Assembly: GCF_013623775.1 (NCBI RefSeq)
Contig: NZ_JABFAM010000023.1
Location: forward strand, 1 to 64,000
From: Rufibacter sp. XAAS-G3-1
Lineage (GTDB): Bacteria > Bacteroidota > Bacteroidia > Cytophagales > Hymenobacteraceae
Reading direction: 5' to 3'
DNA: 64,000 nucleotides
Position numbers and translations under genes: made by a program. Of this stretch, positions 61,440-64,000 are shown one piece after another. The notes beneath the pieces are model-generated. The model saw nothing but the letters and a program-made list of their open reading frames with translations. It was not told the origin of the DNA and did no database searches. Positions within the stretch are counted from its first letter, which is position 1, and every line of letters starts with the position of its first letter.

Positions 61440-63098
61440 TTATTTTCCTTCCCGGGAGTTGCTCGTCACCTCTACAAACGCAAAATGCTGGCCGTCAAAC
61501 AAACCTTTGTCGCTCAGTTTCAGGGCTGGAATGACCAAAAGGGCCATAAACGACAGGGTCATGAAAGGCGAGGTAAGGGTGCTGCCCAGTTCTTTGGCGG
61601 TGCGGTCTAGCTTGGCGTACTGTTCGGCCACCCAGTAGCCGTCCTCCCCCGACATGATGCCCGCTACCGGTAAGGGCAAAATTTCCTCTCTTCCTTCGGC
61701 TACCGCCGAAATTCCGCCTTTGGCGGCAATCAGGAGATTGACCGCGCGGCACAGGCTTTCATCGTCAACGCCTACGGCTATGATGTTGTGCGAGTCATGG
61801 CCAACGCTGGAGGCAATGGCGCCGCGTTGAAGCCCGAAGTTCTTGATGAAAGCAATAGCGGGTTGGGTGTTCTGGTAGCGGTTCACCACGGTCATCTTCA
61901 GGACATCCTGCGCCAGGTCGCTTACAATGTTGCCGTTCTCTATCTTAGGATCCAGCAGCAGCATGCCGGTGACCAGTTGCCCATTGTACGGCTCAATCAC
62001 GCGTATTTTCACCGCATCTTGCGCCGGAAACGCGAACTGTTCCACGGTTTTGGGCTGGGCGTGGAAGTTGTTGATGATTTCGCTGGGCGTGAATTCAATC
62101 TTGCTCTGGCTATTCTCAGCGACCAGTTTCCCGTCTATATAGGTTCTGAGCACGTTGAAATCTTCCAGGTTGTCTATCACTATAAAATCAGCGGGGTCTT
62201 TTTCCTGGAGCAGGCCCACTTCCAGTTTGTAGTGCTGCACGGGGTTCACGCAGGCGGCCTGTAGCACGTGGAACAACTCATGGCCTTTGGCCAAGGCGCG
62301 CTTCACGAGTTCATTGATGTGGCTTTCCACCAGGTTGTCGGGGTGCTTGTCATCAGAGCAGAACATGATTTTGTCTGGGTGTTCCGCCAGTAGTTCAATG
62401 AGGGCCTCAAAGTTTTTGGCGGCGCTGCCTTCGCGTATGAGAATCTTCATGCCGGCGGCCAGTTTGTCGCGGGCTTCCTCGGCGGTAAAGCACTCGTGGT
62501 CGGTGGTCATACCGGCGGCGGCGTAGGCTTTGGCTGCTTCGCCCCGCAGGCCGGGGGCGTGGCCGTCTACCTGCTTGTCAAACTTCTGCGCCAGCGTTAT
62601 CTTCTGCATCACCAGGTCATCGCCGCTCAGGACGCCGGGCCAGTTCATCATCTCCGCTAAGTATTTCACCTCGGGACGAAGAAAAAGCTCCTCAATGTCC
62701 TCGGGCGTGATTTCGGCCCCGGCCGTTTCAAAAGGCGTGGCGGGTACGCAAGACGGTGCTCCGAAGAAAAACTTGAACGGCACTTTCTTGCCGTTCTCCA
62801 GCATGTACTCCACGCCTGGCAGGCCCAGCACATTGCCAATCTCGTGCGGGTCAGACACGGTAGCCACGGTGCCGTGCGGCACGGCCAGCCGCGCGAACTC
62901 AGACGGCACCAGCATGGAACTCTCCACGTGCACGTGCGCGTCAATGAACCCCGGCAACAGGTAGTGTGTTTCGGCTACGGATTCCCGTATGATCCTGGCA
63001 ATCTGACCGTCCATGATCTCCAGGGTGCCCTGGTAGATTTCCTGGTGCAGGATGTCTATGATGTTGCCGCTCATTTTGTAGAATCTTGGGGTAGCCAT
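61440..63098 (-). CDS. ade: Adenine deaminase
   Basis: A 552-residue Ade-type adenine deaminase (amidohydrolase family), converting adenine to hypoxanthine in purine salvage. Metal-binding start of the barrel: [20 protein letters not shown], then [68 protein letters not shown] (His, Glu), [11 protein letters not shown] (Asp). The C-terminal adenine-deaminase domain includes [20 protein letters not shown]. The dinuclear site residues are all present. Length agrees with the family. Palindromic repeats flank the gene on both sides. Confidence 0.96.
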   Translation of the reverse strand: MATPRFYKMSGNIIDILHQEIYQGTLEIMDGQIARIIRESVAETHYLLPGFIDAHVHVESSMLVPSEFARLAVPHGTVATVSDPHEIGNVLGLPGVEYMLENGKKVPFKFFFGAPSCVPATPFETAGAEITPEDIEELFLRPEVKYLAEMMNWPGVLSGDDLVMQKITLAQKFDKQVDGHAPGLRGEAAKAYAAAGMTTDHECFTAEEARDKLAAGMKILIREGSAAKNFEALIELLAEHPDKIMFCSDDKHPDNLVESHINELVKRALAKGHELFHVLQAACVNPVQHYKLEVGLLQEKDPADFIVIDNLEDFNVLRTYIDGKLVAENSQSKIEFTPSEIINNFHAQPKTVEQFAFPAQDAVKIRVIEPYNGQLVTGMLLLDPKIENGNIVSDLAQDVLKMTVVNRYQNTQPAIAFIKNFGLQRGAIASSVGHDSHNIIAVGVDDESLCRAVNLLIAAKGGISAVAEGREEILPLPVAGIMSGEDGYWVAEQYAKLDRTAKELGSTLTSPFMTLSFMALLVIPALKLSDKGLFDGQHFAFVEVTSNSREGK

Positions 63099-63104
63099 GG
63101 GATG

Positions 63105-63142
63105 TTTTTAAGGAGTTTTCAGAAAAGTAATCCGGAAACGGG
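63105..63142. repeat. Degenerate palindromic repeat copy P29
   Basis: TTTTTAAGGAGTTTTCAGAA then AAGTAATCCGGAAACGG, directly upstream of ade. Confidence 0.5.
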
Positions 63143-63183
63143 TGGGTGCGTAAAAACCCGTAGCGGTTCCGGCAGAATACGTA

Positions 63184-63191
63184 TATCTTTG
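63184..63191 (+). promoter_or_regulatory. -7 element before the small lipoprotein and cmk
   Basis: TATCTTTG matches TAnnTTTG 13 bp before the ATG at 63204, an unusually short leader; may also serve cmk. Confidence 0.5.
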
Positions 63192-63203
63192 CAGTCAAAG
63201 TTA

Positions 63204-63371
63204 ATGGTTTTGAGAAAGATATTTTCCTTGGGGCTGCTGTGGTGCTTTTTGTTGGGGGCCGTTAGTCCGGCCTGTACGCGCAAATCCACCTCATTGAGTA
63301 AGAAAACCAAGAGTTTTCAACGTCATCAGCGCTCGGGCAAGGGAATTCCCTGCCCCACCAAAGATTGCTAA
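63204..63371 (+). CDS. Small lipoprotein (55 residues)
   Basis: A short gene not resolved by length alone: ATG at 63204, stop at 63371. The N terminus VLRKIFSLGLLWCFLLGAVS followed by PAC resembles a lipoprotein signal (cysteine at 24). The remaining 31 residues are basic and end GKGIPCPTKDC. Small lipoproteins with a similar Cys-Pro-rich end are found next to housekeeping genes in related genomes as I recall; function unknown. A -7 element lies just upstream, and cmk starts 25 bp downstream in the same direction. Confidence 0.6.
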   Translation: MVLRKIFSLGLLWCFLLGAVSPACTRKSTSLSKKTKSFQRHQRSGKGIPCPTKDC

Positions 63372-63396
63372 TTAAATTCACCCTAAGGCACTGGTA

Positions 63397-64000
63397 TGAA
63401 GAAGATTGTTGTAGCCCTAGACGGGCACTCTTCGTGCGGTAAGAGCACCACCGCCAAGCAAGTGGCACAAGAACTTGGCTACGCGTACATAGACACCGGT
63501 GCCATGTACCGGGCCGTTACGCTTTATTTTCTGGAGCACTACATTGACCTCACCAACCCCAAAAAGGTGCAGGAAGCCTTAGATACCATTGAAGTCACTT
63601 TTCACCGAAATATAAAAACGGGCCGGAACGAGGTGTTCCTGAACGGTCTGAACGTGGAAGACGAAATCAGGAAAATGTACATTTCAGACAAGGTGAGCGA
63701 AGTGAGCGTGCTGGCACCCGTACGCCACGCCATGGTAGCCGAGCAGAAGAAAATGGGCAAGCGCCGGGGCATAGTGATGGATGGCCGCGACATAGGAACC
63801 GCCGTTTTCCCAGACGCCGAGGTGAAGGTTTTCATGACCGCTGATGTGGAGATAAGAGCCCGCCGCCGCCAGCAGGAACTGTTTGAGAAAAACCAGCTGG
63901 TGCCGTATGACGAGATTGTAGAGAACCTGAAGAAAAGAGACTTCATTGACTCTACCCGCGCCGAAAGCCCTCTTAAAAAAGCTGATGATGCCCATGTGCT
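63397..64000 (+). CDS. cmk: (d)CMP kinase, 3' end beyond the window
   Basis: The first 201 codons of cytidylate kinase, which phosphorylates CMP and dCMP with ATP for nucleotide recycling. Walker A is LDGHSSCGKSTTAKQVAQEL, with S/C in place of the usual PAGSGKS. The lid and CMP site follow: YIDTGAMYRAVTLYF, MDGRDIGTAVFPDAEVKVFM and TADVEIRARRRQQE, and the late segment KKRDFIDSTRAESPLKKADD. The family length is about 225-235 residues, so about 30 residues are cut off. The start ATG at 63397 gives KKIVVALDGH, typical for the family. Confidence 0.95.

Overview
The window looks like a chromosomal segment of a Bacteroidota bacterium, most likely family Hymenobacteraceae (Rufibacter- or Pontibacter-like; genus is inference). 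Evidence: a SusC/SusD pair, CarboxypepD_reg-like and TonB plug domains, a T9SS-like C-terminal domain, promoters of the TTTG / TAnnTTTG type (a textbook one in front of sucD), and the linkage pheT - coiled-coil gene - zapA - 6S RNA - rny. No tRNA, rRNA, CRISPR array, phage gene or intact insertion sequence was seen.

Layout. 0-16.3 kb: pruA, a DUF4112 protein, a ROK regulator, a PlsC-type acyltransferase, a small secreted protein, a DUF6929-like lipoprotein, uvsE, a giant alpha-2-macroglobulin-like protein carrying an internal TonB plug domain, and sucD. 16.5-21.2 kb: a gene graveyard on the minus strand with a frameshifted DUF2961/GH172 gene, a SlyD-like FKBP next to a frameshifted COG0523/CobW GTPase with a Zur/Fur-like box, and a 5'-truncated GH116 gene with four in-frame stops. 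21.3-30.5 kb, all minus strand: SGNH esterase, glycerophosphodiester phosphodiesterase lipoprotein, alpha-galactosidase (GH36), exported calcineurin-type phosphoesterase, alpha-N-acetylglucosaminidase (GH89) and a phospholipase-D-like lipoprotein. 31-44 kb: DUF5689 lipoprotein, SusD, SusC, GlpT, GlpF, GlpK, GlpD, with a divergent DeoR/GlpR-type regulator. 44-64 kb: oxyR/dps divergent pair, rny, 6S RNA, zapA, pheT, DUF1684 protein, radC, a membrane metallophosphoesterase, a repeat-bearing lipoprotein, a CarboxypepD_reg-like protein, a cystathionine beta-synthase-like enzyme, a histidine kinase without its phospho-acceptor histidine plus a receiver protein, a TauE/SafE permease, adenine deaminase, a small lipoprotein and the start of cmk (cut by the window end).

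How the genes fit together. From 21 to 44 kb the genes could form one scavenging pathway: exported alpha-GlcNAc and alpha-galactose removing enzymes, exported phosphodiesterases, SusCD uptake, and a complete glycerol-3-phosphate / glycerol catabolic set. A decorated poly(glycerol phosphate), such as Gram-positive teichoic acid, or phospholipid-derived glycerophosphodiesters, would be a fitting substrate; this is inference.

The strongest signal not explained by genes is a family of about 29 intergenic imperfect palindromes, roughly 38 bp, consensus CGTTTTNGGCCTGTTTT-CTG-AAAACAGGCCNAAAACG. They lie in most intergenic gaps, several have become long perfect hairpins with terminator character, and they are absent from 30.9 to 44.0 kb, which also reads as more AT-rich. 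A second repeat family (GGCGAGTCTGGAGACTCGC...) and a third palindrome (AAACCTGTGAGGTCT...) occur in composite blocks.
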